Shown: positions 1 through 6,383 of the stretch, piece by piece
How positions within the stretch are numbered: position 1 is the first letter of the stretch
Layout: each line of letters starts with the position of its first letter
Source of the DNA: an uncultured Chromatiaceae bacterium
GTDB lineage: Bacteria; Pseudomonadota; Gammaproteobacteria; Enterobacterales; Alteromonadaceae
Assembly (NCBI GenBank): GCA_946481195.1
Contig: CAMLNG010000226.1
Location: forward strand, 1-6,427
Direction of reading: 5' to 3'
Length of the DNA stretch: 6,427 nucleotides
Notes under the pieces: generated by a model
Databases searched by the model: none
What the model was told of the DNA's origin: nothing
Seen by the model: only the letters and a program-made list of their open reading frames with translations
Program-made: the position numbers and the translations under genes

Positions 1-2340
1 GGTCCGGCTCATGACACGTTGTTCCAGCGTGCTGTTGCTGGCTTCAAGTTGTTGTTGCACTGCGATAAAAGAGCTGACATCGCTGTAGGTGGTGACAAAA
101 CCACCGCCAGGCAGCGGATGGCCCTGCATTTCAAACACCCGGCCATCGCGTTGGTGGCGCTGGAAGCGATAACTGCTGCCCTGGCGCAGATAATTCAGCC
201 GTTTTTCCACTTCTGCACTGATTTGCGCCGCATCTGGCACAGCCGCCTCGTGAAACCAGCCACGCTCGGCGTTATAGCGAATTAAATCCGCCACCGGCCG
301 GCCCACTTCAATCAGACCAGACGGATAAGCAAACATCTGCAAATAACGCTGATTCCAGGCAATCAGGCGTAAATCGGCATCCACCACGCTGATGCCCATA
401 CTGATATTGTCGATAGTGGCGCGCAGCAACGCCTGATTAAACAGATAAACCTGGCTGGCCTCGTCAACAAAACGGGCGACCGATTCCAGCGGCAGCTGGC
501 TGTTTTTACCAGCAGCATTGAGTAAAAGCCGCATCGAAGCGCCGCCAACCACAGCGGCCAAGGTACGCTCTGTGCTTTGCTGCAGCGCTTGTGGCGCCCG
601 GGCGTCCAACTGTGGCGTGGCTGATTTATACTGGCGCTGTAGCAATAAACGCGCTTCCCGCTCGCCGGCAAACCGCCGTACCAGCAGATAACAATCCTGC
701 ACTGTCAGCTGTGGCTGCACCTGTTGCGGTTTGGTTTTGCTCTGGCGGAAAAACCGTGCGCTTTCCAGATATTCAGTCAGCCGGGTTTGACTGAGCTGGC
801 TGACCAGCAACAACAGTAATGTGTTGACACTGAGGCTAACCACGACACCGAGGCTAATCAGGTCAAACTGGCCACCCAACAAGGCATTGGGAGCCAACGC
901 CTGCCAGCCAAAAGGCCCGTGACTGAGCCAATCCCAGCGAATTAAACCGGCGCGGCTCAGTTCCGGTAATAACAGAATATAAGCCCACAGACTGGCGCCG
1001 CAGAGCAACCCGGCCAGCGCACCCTGCCGGTTGACGCGGCGGTTAAGCAGACCAAAAATCAGTGCCGGTGCCAGCTGTGCAATCAGCGCAAACGCCATCA
1101 GGCCAAGCTGCGCCAGGCCGGTTTCAGTACCAATCAATAAGTAATACAGATAACCCAGCGTCAGTACGCTTAACATCGATAAACGGCGCAGCGTCACCAT
1201 GCGGATCCAGGGTTTACCGTCGGCAGGTTTTTGCTGCTGGCGGTAAATCAGCGGCGTCAGTAAGTCGTTGGTGATCATGATGCCAAGCACCACTGTCGCC
1301 ACAATCACCATACTGGTGGCGGCAGAAAAACCACCCAAGTAAGCCAGCAGCGCCATATCGGTGCGGTTCGCCGACAGCGGCAGCTGTAGCACCACTAAAT
1401 CGATGCTGGCGCTGTGGCCCAACAACAAAGTGCCGGCCAGCGCCACCGGCAGCGTGAACAGACTCATCAGCAATAAATAACCGGGGAAGATCCAACGCGC
1501 GTAGCGCAGATGACCCAGATGCTGGATCTCAACAAAACTGACGTGAAACTGGCGCGGCAGGCATAAAGTCGCGACAAAACCGAGTAAAACGTGGATCCAA
1601 TATACCGACCAGGGCGCGCCCTGACTTTGTAGCTGTTTGACTTCCGCCGAGACGGCGGCCTTGGCAAAAATATCGCTAAAACCATCAAACAAACCAAAAA
1701 CGACAAAAAAGCCGACCGCCAGCAGCGCCAGCAATTTCACCAGCGATTCAAAGGCGATAGCCGTCATCAGGCCCGGATTGGGTTGGTGCGCTTTGGCGCT
1801 GCGGCCAACAAATAACATGGCAAAAATCGCCAGCCATAAACTGACATAAAGCCCGGTATCCTGGTACCAATGCCCGCCGCTGCTGCTGCCGACCAGCGCG
1901 TTGATGCTGGTCGACACCGCCTGCAACTGCAAGGCGATATAAGGAATCACCGCCATCAGCACGATCAGCGTGGTGATCACGGCTAATAAACGCGAATGGC
2001 CGTAGCGGGTGGCAATAAAGTCGGCGACTGATGTGATGCGCAAACGCCGGCAGACAATAGCGATGCGGCTGATGAGGCCAAAAGCGAACCAGAACAACAA
2101 CAAAGAACCGATATAGGTCGGCGGGATCCACCAGCCATTGACCGCTGCCTGCGCGGTGACGCCGTAAAAGGCCCAGCTGGTACAGTAGATGGCCAGGGCA
2201 AAACTGAAAACCCAGGGAGCGAGCGGATGGCGGCCAGTCAGGCGCCGGCCCAGTAAGCCCACGCTGTAGAGGACTACCAGATAAAGCAGCGACAGCACGG
2301 CTATGCTGCCAATGCCAATGCTGCCCTGACTCAGAATCAT
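1..2340 (-). CDS. SLC5/SSSF-domain and PAS-domain sensor histidine kinase (CrbS/CbrA-like), N-terminal 780 residues, 3' end beyond left edge
   Basis: The frame is open from the ATG at 2340 to base 1 with no stop, giving 780 residues of an unfinished protein. Residues 1 to about 515 form a sodium:solute-symporter-like domain of many membrane helices, with family motifs ITSVADFIATRYGHS (about 103-117), LPRQFHVSFVE (261-271) and GGFSAATSMVIVATVVLG (336-353). A soluble linker (about 520-635) leads to a PAS_7-type domain (about 638-760, IDNISMGISVVDADLRLIAW), then the start of a probable coiled coil at the last residues. In this family (CbrA of Pseudomonas, CrbS of Vibrio) a DHp/ATPase kinase and often a receiver follow; these would lie beyond the edge, so kinase activity is inferred. 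It probably shares a transcript with the dehydrogenase gene 68 bases upstream. The start is uncertain: an in-frame GTG at 2361, with AAAGG seven bases ahead, has a better ribosome site, but the ATG gives the short N-terminus that I would expect before the first helix. Ligand unknown. Confidence 0.9.
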   Translation of the reverse strand, partial: MILSQGSIGIGSIAVLSLLYLVVLYSVGLLGRRLTGRHPLAPWVFSFALAIYCTSWAFYGVTAQAAVNGWWIPPTYIGSLLLFWFAFGLISRIAIVCRRLRITSVADFIATRYGHSRLLAVITTLIVLMAVIPYIALQLQAVSTSINALVGSSSGGHWYQDTGLYVSLWLAIFAMLFVGRSAKAHQPNPGLMTAIAFESLVKLLALLAVGFFVVFGLFDGFSDIFAKAAVSAEVKQLQSQGAPWSVYWIHVLLGFVATLCLPRQFHVSFVEIQHLGHLRYARWIFPGYLLLMSLFTLPVALAGTLLLGHSASIDLVVLQLPLSANRTDMALLAYLGGFSAATSMVIVATVVLGIMITNDLLTPLIYRQQQKPADGKPWIRMVTLRRLSMLSVLTLGYLYYLLIGTETGLAQLGLMAFALIAQLAPALIFGLLNRRVNRQGALAGLLCGASLWAYILLLPELSRAGLIRWDWLSHGPFGWQALAPNALLGGQFDLISLGVVVSLSVNTLLLLLVSQLSQTRLTEYLESARFFRQSKTKPQQVQPQLTVQDCYLLVRRFAGEREARLLLQRQYKSATPQLDARAPQALQQSTERTLAAVVGGASMRLLLNAAGKNSQLPLESVARFVDEASQVYLFNQALLRATIDNISMGISVVDADLRLIAWNQRYLQMFAYPSGLIEVGRPVADLIRYNAERGWFHEAAVPDAAQISAEVEKRLNYLRQGSSYRFQRHQRDGRVFEMQGHPLPGGGFVTTYSDVSSFIAVQQQLEASNSTLEQRVMSRT

Positions 2341-2408
2341 TTCAGAATTTACCGCAGTCACCGCGAAGCCTTTGATTGTGCCTCAGTTTTTCTGTGCTGG
2401 AAAGCGCC

Positions 2409-3161
2409 TTAACGCGCAGTCCAGCCACCATCGAGCACCAAGGTTTGCGCTGTGATATGGCGGGCTGGTGCTGTGGTCAGGAATATCGCCGTGGCGGCAA
2501 TTTCATCGACACCAATAAAGGCTTTTTGTGGCATCGGCGCCAGCATGATTTTCTCAATGACTTCGCTTTCGCTGAGCTGATGCTCTTTGCACTGTGCAGC
2601 AATTTGCGCGTCGACCAGCGGGGTGCGTACATAAGCCGGGCAGATGGTGTTGATAGTAAAATCGATGTCGGCGTTTTCGAGCGCCACTACTTTGCTAAAG
2701 CCAAGCAAACCGTGTTTGGCCGCGACATAAGCCGACTTAAAAGGTGAGGCCACTAAGGCATGAATAGAGCCAATATTCACAATGCGGCCAAAACCACGGC
2801 TGCGCATACCGGGTAACAGTGCTTTACTCAGCATCGCCGGGCCGGTCAGCATCACCTGTAATAGCTGTTGCCATTTGTGTTCCGGAAACTCTTCTAAACG
2901 TGCAACATGCTGGATACCAGCGTTGTTGACCAACACGTCCACCTGGCCTGCGGCCTTGGCCGCCTGCTCAATACTGTCCTGAGAAGTCAAATCCAGCAGC
3001 AAAGCGCTGGCTTTGGCCCCTGTGGCGACCAGCTCCGCTGCTTTTTGTTCGGCGACTGCCAGATTGATATCGGCCAGGATCACTTCGTCGCCCTGTGCGG
3101 CATAGGCCTGTGCCACCGCAAATCCAATACCGCCGCTGCCGCCTGTAATCAATACCCGCAT
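2409..3161 (-). CDS. bdhA: D-3-hydroxybutyrate dehydrogenase (SDR family)
   Basis: This 250-residue short-chain dehydrogenase would oxidise (R)-3-hydroxybutyrate to acetoacetate with NAD+ in the cytoplasm, a step in use of ketone bodies or polyhydroxybutyrate. The Rossmann glycine motif is TGGSGGIG (6-13), Asp31 after strand 2 fits NAD preference, and NNAG is at 79-82. The catalytic Ser132, Tyr145 and Lys149 (YVAAK) are present. The substrate residues known from the Pseudomonas fragi enzyme (Gln94, His144, Lys152, Gln196 there) match Gln84, His134, Lys142 and Gln186 with a constant offset of ten, and the C-terminus DGGWTAR is typical of the family, which separates it from generic SDRs. The position of the catalytic Asn (Asn114 there) is Met104 here (VMLTGP). 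The start is supported by GAGGG four bases upstream (3166-3170). It is the first gene of a likely two-gene unit with the downstream sensor. Confidence 0.9.
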   Translation of the reverse strand: MRVLITGGSGGIGFAVAQAYAAQGDEVILADINLAVAEQKAAELVATGAKASALLLDLTSQDSIEQAAKAAGQVDVLVNNAGIQHVARLEEFPEHKWQQLLQVMLTGPAMLSKALLPGMRSRGFGRIVNIGSIHALVASPFKSAYVAAKHGLLGFSKVVALENADIDFTINTICPAYVRTPLVDAQIAAQCKEHQLSESEVIEKIMLAPMPQKAFIGVDEIAATAIFLTTAPARHITAQTLVLDGGWTAR

Positions 3162-3575
3162 AACACCCTCTGCTGTTATTGTGTGCTTTGCTGCAGGGTA
3201 GGAGTTTGCCGCCAGACGGTAAACGGTACTTTAGTGCTATACCGCTAAATGGTTGGCAGCCGTCGGTGAAAATAACAACAGCAGTGCAATTAACTGCGGC
3301 CGACCAAGTGTTGAAGCCAGAGCTAAATAGCTAAGAAATTCAGACACAGGCATTCATAGCGCTGAGCGCGCAGAAAACCGCACAAGACTTTGCCAGAACC
3401 CATATCTATGCTATGTTTCGGCACATAATAAAAAAATTATCTTGTGCTTCAAACGCAGTTTAGACCGTAAAAAACTCTTGATAACAATGTGTTGTGCCAT
3501 TGTTTTGCGTTAAATCGGAAAAACTCCTGCTCAGTTGCACTTCATTCTGTAGACCTGTCACGTAAGGAATTCTGC
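3162..3575. other. 414-base divergent intergenic region between dehydrogenase and DUF819 carrier genes
   Basis: No open frame here resembles a protein and no RNA gene is recognisable. It must carry promoters for both divergent genes. The part near 3411-3450 is AT-rich and holds the interrupted inverted repeat listed separately. Short palindromes include AGCTAAATAGCT (3321-3332) and GCGCTGAGCGC near 3360. A weak plus-strand promoter could be TTGATA (3478-3483) with a 17-base gap to TGTTTT (3501-3506), but the -10 box matches poorly. No convincing minus-strand promoter was found by eye. Confidence 0.6.
3421..3447. repeat. Interrupted AT-rich inverted repeat, possible operator
   Basis: The arms GCACA (3421-3425) and TGTGC (3443-3447) are exact inverted copies, with TAAT and ATTA lying inside them around an A-run. 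The inner arms are offset by three bases, so the symmetry is imperfect. It lies about 130 bases upstream of the DUF819 start and about 260 upstream of the dehydrogenase start. It could be a regulator site or a chance feature of an AT-rich promoter zone. Confidence 0.3.
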
Positions 3576-4826
3576 ATGCAGACTTCAACCGCATTGATCA
3601 CTAACGACGCCGTCGTGCTCGGCCTGTTGGCGCTTATTTTGGGCTTTGTGTTTCATACCAGCCACAGCGCCAGTCCTTTTTGGCAAAAATTCTATCGTTA
3701 TGTCCCGTCGGTATTGTTGTGCTATTTCATCCCGTCGTTATTTAACAGCTTTGGCATTATCGACGGCGAACATTCGCAGTTGTATCAAATGGCATCGCGT
3801 TATCTGTTGCCGGTCTGTCTGGTGTTGCTGACGTTGAGCGTTGATTTTCGTGCCATTCTGGGGTTAGGGCCAAAAGCACTGGTGCTTTTTTTAACCGGGA
3901 CTGTGGGTGTGGTGTTAGGCGGACCAATAGCGCTGGCCAGTGTCGGGCATTTTTTCCCGGAACAGCTTGGTGGCGAAGGCGCTGATGCGGCATGGCGTGG
4001 CATGTCGACCATCGCCGGCAGCTGGATCGGCGGCAGTGCCAATCAGGCTGCAATGAAAGAAGTGTTTCAACCAAGTGGTGAGATCTTCTCGGTGATGATC
4101 ACAGTCGACGTATTAGTGGCCAATATCTGGACTGCCGTATTGTTGTGGATGGCAGCCAATGCCGCGCGCCTGGATAAAGCCAATGGCGCGGACACCCGGG
4201 CTCTGGAACATTTAAAAGGTAAAATTGAGCAGTATCAGGCAGAAAATTCGCGTAATCCGTCTACCAATGATCTGATGATGATTATTGCCGTTGGCTTTGG
4301 TGTGGCTGGCCTGTCGCACTGGCTGGCCAATATTATTGCCCCCTGGATTGAACAACATGCGCCGGAACTGGCGATGTACAGCCTGACCAGCACTTTTTTC
4401 TGGATTGTGGTGTTGGCGACGACTTTTGGTTTGTTGTTATCCGGCACTAAACTGCGCCATCTCGAAGCGACCGGTGCTTCTAAAGTCGGTTCTGTGATGG
4501 TGTACATTCTGGTCGCAACTATCGGTATGCATATGGATGTCACTGCGATTGTGGACTACCCGGTGATGTTCCTGGTTGGCCTGGTGTGGATCTCCATCCA
4601 TGCGCTGTTATTACTCGGCATGATGAAGTTACTGAAAGCGCCGGTGTTTTACATGGCGGTGGGTAGTCAGGCTAACATTGGCGGTGCTGCTTCTGCACCA
4701 GTGGTGGCTGCGGCATTCCACCCGGCGTTAGCACCGGTAGGTGTTTTACTGGCAGTGCTGGGTTATGCCCTGGGCACTTACGGTGGTTACTTGTCAGCCC
4801 TGATGATGCAGGCTGTAGCGCCTTAA
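3576..4826 (+). CDS. DUF819 family integral membrane protein (YjcL-like), putative carrier
   Basis: The 416-residue protein is almost wholly hydrophobic, with about ten to twelve predicted membrane helices and one hydrophilic loop at about 196-231, between the two halves. It matches the DUF819 family (PF05684, Bacillus subtilis YjcL type) through GSWIGGSANQAAMKEVF (148-164), followed by the ITVDVLVANIW stretch (175-185). The second half carries a related motif, GSQANIGGAASAP (363-375). Two glycine-rich motifs in matching places suggest an internal repeat as in secondary carriers with inverted symmetry; that is inference. The substrate is unknown and the gene has no metabolic partner on its strand. 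The start at 3576 is chosen because AAGGA (3564-3568) sits seven bases upstream and the first helix follows at once; an in-frame ATG at 3489 would add 29 polar, Cys-containing residues with no support. A hairpin terminator begins 19 bases after the stop. Confidence 0.88.
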   Translation: MQTSTALITNDAVVLGLLALILGFVFHTSHSASPFWQKFYRYVPSVLLCYFIPSLFNSFGIIDGEHSQLYQMASRYLLPVCLVLLTLSVDFRAILGLGPKALVLFLTGTVGVVLGGPIALASVGHFFPEQLGGEGADAAWRGMSTIAGSWIGGSANQAAMKEVFQPSGEIFSVMITVDVLVANIWTAVLLWMAANAARLDKANGADTRALEHLKGKIEQYQAENSRNPSTNDLMMIIAVGFGVAGLSHWLANIIAPWIEQHAPELAMYSLTSTFFWIVVLATTFGLLLSGTKLRHLEATGASKVGSVMVYILVATIGMHMDVTAIVDYPVMFLVGLVWISIHALLLLGMMKLLKAPVFYMAVGSQANIGGAASAPVVAAAFHPALAPVGVLLAVLGYALGTYGGYLSALMMQAVAP

Positions 4827-4845
4827 CTGCAGGATGCCGGAATTG

Positions 4846-4873
4846 AAAAAGGAGCCAACTTGGCTCCTTTTTT
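4846..4873. terminator. Bidirectional rho-independent terminator
   Basis: The stem is GGAGCC (4851-4856) pairing with GGCTCC (4862-4867) around the loop AACTT. AAAAA lies before the stem and six T after it, so a T-tract follows the hairpin when read from either strand. It lies between two converging genes, 19 bases after the DUF819 stop and 25 bases past the end of the LacI-type gene, and can stop both transcripts. Confidence 0.9.
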
Positions 4874-4898
4874 ATTGGCCGAACTTTATTTACAGACC

Positions 4899-5927
4899 TC
4901 AGCGCTGTAGCGGCGCGGTGGACTCGCGCACCAGCAACTCCGGGATAAACACCGGCTGTTGCTCGACAGCGCTGCGGGAATTACCGGGTCTGGTGTGGCG
5001 GAACAACAGTTCAGCGGCCTGTGCGGCAATAGTACAGTTGGGCTGATTGGCTGTGGTCAGCGGTGGCCAGGTCTGGCGGGAGAACGGGCTGTTTTCAAAG
5101 CCAACTATCGACAGCTGCTGCGGGATCTCGACATGACTCAGTCTGGCGCTGAATAAAGCGCCCGCGGCAATTTCGTCGTTACAGGCGAAAATAGCCGTCG
5201 GTTTATGTGCCATTGCCAGCAGATGTTTGGCGCCTTTGACGCCGGATTCAAACGAATAACTCCCGGGGACCACGAACTTCGGATTGGCCTGAATACCCCG
5301 TTTGGTCAGGGCGGCCTGAAAACCGGCCAACCGTTCACCGCTGGAGCTGTGTTCTTCGTCACCACATAAAAATGCGATGTCGGTATGACCCAGTTCCAGC
5401 AAATGATTGGTAATTTTAAAGGCGGCTGTAAAGTCGTCAATCAACACACAGTTGGTCAGTTTCGGCGACGGTGTTGAACCAGAAATGATCCGGACGAAGT
5501 CGACTTCAATCCGTTCCAACGCTTCGGCAATTTCCGGCATTTCAGAGAAAGGTGGGGTCAGCACCAAACCGGCAAGGCGGGAATGCTGCACTACATCTAT
5601 CACTTCCTGCACTATGTTGGCGGATTTGGCGTTGGTCGGATGGATCAGCAGTTCGTAACCGTGCTTGCGGCAGGTATCCAATAAACCCTTTTGCATATCA
5701 ATCACATAATAGGCGTTAGGGTTGTCGTAAACATAACCGATGGTGTAAGAACGGGTACTGGCCAAGTTACGGGCGGCGGCATTCGGCTGATAATTCAGCT
5801 GGGCGATAGCGGCCGTGACTTTCTCCAGTGTGGCCTTTTTCACCGAAGGTTCGTTGTTCATCACCCGTGACACCGTCTTGATCGACACTCCGGCCAGCTC
5901 AGCGACGTCATTAATGGTTACTTTCAT
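4899..5927 (-). CDS. LacI family DNA-binding transcriptional regulator
   Basis: This complete 342-residue protein is of normal length for LacI/PurR repressors. Residues 3-24 are the helix-turn-helix (INDVAELAGVSIKTVSRVMN), and 46-57 (YQPNAAARNLAS) the hinge helix, whose Leu55 corresponds to the leucine that wedges into the central CpG of operators in this family. From residue 61 a periplasmic-binding-protein-like effector domain follows, with ERLAGF (198-203), FACNDEIAAGAL (247-258) and SIVGFENSPFS (273-283). The ligand cannot be read from this, but relatives mostly sense sugars or sugar phosphates. The start at 5927 is chosen because MKVTINDVAELAG is the standard N-terminus, with GGAAG a few bases upstream; an in-frame ATG at 6029 would add 34 residues unlike the family and would start inside a candidate operator. 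The gene is divergent from the gene at the right edge, and sites 6012-6030 and 6311-6328 suggest it represses both itself and that gene. Confidence 0.93.
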   Translation of the reverse strand: MKVTINDVAELAGVSIKTVSRVMNNEPSVKKATLEKVTAAIAQLNYQPNAAARNLASTRSYTIGYVYDNPNAYYVIDMQKGLLDTCRKHGYELLIHPTNAKSANIVQEVIDVVQHSRLAGLVLTPPFSEMPEIAEALERIEVDFVRIISGSTPSPKLTNCVLIDDFTAAFKITNHLLELGHTDIAFLCGDEEHSSSGERLAGFQAALTKRGIQANPKFVVPGSYSFESGVKGAKHLLAMAHKPTAIFACNDEIAAGALFSARLSHVEIPQQLSIVGFENSPFSRQTWPPLTTANQPNCTIAAQAAELLFRHTRPGNSRSAVEQQPVFIPELLVRESTAPLQR

Positions 5928-5995
5928 AGCGCTTCCAGGCAAATAAGCCGCTGTCAGCAGGCCTGTCCGGTATCGACCGAACAAGCTGAAAACGA

Positions 5996-6010
5996 CCTGC
6001 CTCAGGCAGG
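5996..6010. repeat. Perfect short hairpin in the leader of the LacI-type gene
   Basis: CCTGCCTCAGGCAGG is a perfect inverted repeat with seven-base arms around one base, or six-base arms around a three-base loop. It begins one base after the candidate operator 6012-6030 on the minus-strand reading and lies about 70 bases before the start codon. There is no following T-run, so it is not a standard terminator. It may be a leader hairpin or another protein site. Confidence 0.4.
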
Positions 6011-6011
6011 T

Positions 6012-6030
6012 AATGACAGCGGTAGTCATT
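6012..6030. promoter_or_regulatory. Candidate autoregulatory operator of the LacI-type gene (variant site)
   Basis: AATGACAGCGGTAGTCATT has the same AATGAC and GTCATT half-sites as the better site at 6311-6328, but with seven instead of six bases between them. It lies 85 bases upstream of the regulator start, just downstream of a possible minus-strand -10 box (AATAAT, 6044-6039), where a bound repressor would block transcription. The extra base would lower the symmetry, so binding could be weaker. Confidence 0.55.
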
Positions 6031-6038
6031 TTGTAAGA

Positions 6039-6067
6039 ATTATTGAACTAAGGGATACAACGTTTTG
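6039..6067 (-). promoter_or_regulatory. Weak candidate promoter of the LacI-type gene
   Basis: On the minus strand AATAAT (6044-6039) matches the -10 consensus at five of six bases. Seventeen bases upstream, the -35 position (6067-6062) has no consensus box but falls in the left half of the palindrome 6062-6075. Transcription would begin at about 6032, immediately before the operator variant. The missing -35 makes this tentative; it could be weak or activator-dependent. Confidence 0.3.
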
Positions 6068-6075
6068 GCCAAAAC
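6062..6075. repeat. Perfect 14-base palindrome GTTTTGGCCAAAAC
   Basis: GTTTTGGCCAAAAC is a perfect 14-base palindrome with no spacer, about 135 bases upstream of the LacI-type start and within the divergent control region. It differs from the AATGAC-type sites and lacks their CG centre. It overlaps the expected -35 area of the proposed regulator promoter, so it could bind a second regulator. Confidence 0.4.
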
Positions 6076-6203
6076 AGCAATTGTTTATTTATCAAAAAAT
6101 GAGCAGAAGTGTGGCTGATATTTTTCTTAATTAAAAAAGATGAATAAATACATGTTGTTATAGTGATGCAGGGTTGTAAGAGCCTGAAAACACAGCTGTC
6201 CTG

Positions 6204-6265
6204 GTCTAAAATCAGCCATAACTGAGGCCTTGTCTCTAGCGACAAAATCAGTCTAAAAAATCAGC
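6204..6265 (+). repeat. Imperfect direct repeat GTCTAAAA(AA)TCAGC
   Basis: GTCTAAAATCAGC (from 6204) recurs as GTCTAAAAAATCAGC (6251-6265), 47 bases later and with two extra A. A further AAAATCAG begins at 6244. The repeat lies upstream of the predicted promoter of the right-edge gene. It may be an activator site or chance in AT-rich DNA. Confidence 0.3.
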
Positions 6266-6274
6266 GGATGGGGT

Positions 6275-6303
6275 TTGCAAAGTAAAAATAATTTGTGTAT
6301 GTT
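6275..6303 (+). promoter_or_regulatory. Predicted sigma-70-type promoter of the right-edge gene
   Basis: TTGCAA (6275-6280) and TATGTT (6298-6303) each match the -35 and -10 consensus at four of six bases and are separated by exactly 17 bases in an AT-rich run. A start near 6310 would put the candidate operator 6311-6328 right at and after +1 and leave a leader of about 74 bases. Agreement with the operator position strengthens an otherwise moderate match. Confidence 0.5.
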
Positions 6304-6310
6304 GAGATTT

Positions 6311-6328
6311 AATGACAGCGTTGTCATT
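6311..6328. promoter_or_regulatory. Candidate LacI-family operator
   Basis: AATGACAGCGTTGTCATT is an 18-base inverted repeat with eight of nine base pairs symmetric and a central CG, the layout of LacI/PurR-family operators. It directly follows the predicted promoter, a position suited to repression. The obvious protein partner is the divergent regulator encoded at 4899-5927. From memory, sites of the form TGACA-N4-TGTCA have been described for LacI-type NagR regulators of N-acetylglucosamine use; this resemblance is not proof of the sugar. Confidence 0.7.
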
Positions 6329-6383
6329 GCAGGACAAATAAAAATTCATCGCACACGAAGAAAAACAGGAATGGGAGAAGCTT

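Larger units (their letters stand above)
5928..6383. other. 456-base divergent regulatory region between LacI-type gene and right-edge gene
   Basis: No plausible gene lies here; a 65-codon minus-strand frame at 6048-6245 has no ribosome site or family resemblance that I can see. The stretch carries two copies of a candidate operator, a predicted promoter for each flanking gene, a 14-base palindrome and a short hairpin, all listed separately. The AT-rich centre (about 6075-6160) and the segment 6204-6265 with a short direct repeat remain unexplained. I found no convincing CRP site. Confidence 0.7.

Noticed and set aside
1214..2201. Several open frames of 70-127 codons on both strands within the sensor gene
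   Set aside because: They are other-frame shadows of the continuous 780-codon sensor frame, which shows clear family motifs throughout.
2376..3248. Plus-strand frames opposite the dehydrogenase
   Set aside because: They are antisense to a gene with complete family motifs and have no ribosome sites or recognisable content.
3311..3400. Sigma-54 (-24/-12) promoter for the dehydrogenase, suggested by TGGC...TTG(T)GC and similar strings on the minus strand
   Set aside because: The GG-to-GC spacing is off by one or more bases in each candidate, and this promoter type is strict about spacing.
3489..3575. 29-residue extension of the DUF819 protein from ATG 3489
   Set aside because: No ribosome site precedes it and the added residues are polar and Cys-rich, while ATG 3576 has AAGGA at good spacing.
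5928..6029. N-terminal 34-residue extension of the LacI-type regulator from ATG 6029
   Set aside because: The added residues are unlike any LacI family N-terminus, the start would lie within the candidate operator, and the usual MKVTINDVAELAG start at 5927 has its own ribosome site.
6048..6245. 65-codon minus-strand open frame in the right intergenic region
   Set aside because: It covers AT-rich control DNA, has no evident ribosome site and resembles no protein family I know.
6281..6310. CRP-type site near TTTGTGTATGTTGAG
   Set aside because: Only one half resembles TGTGA and the second half lacks TCACA.
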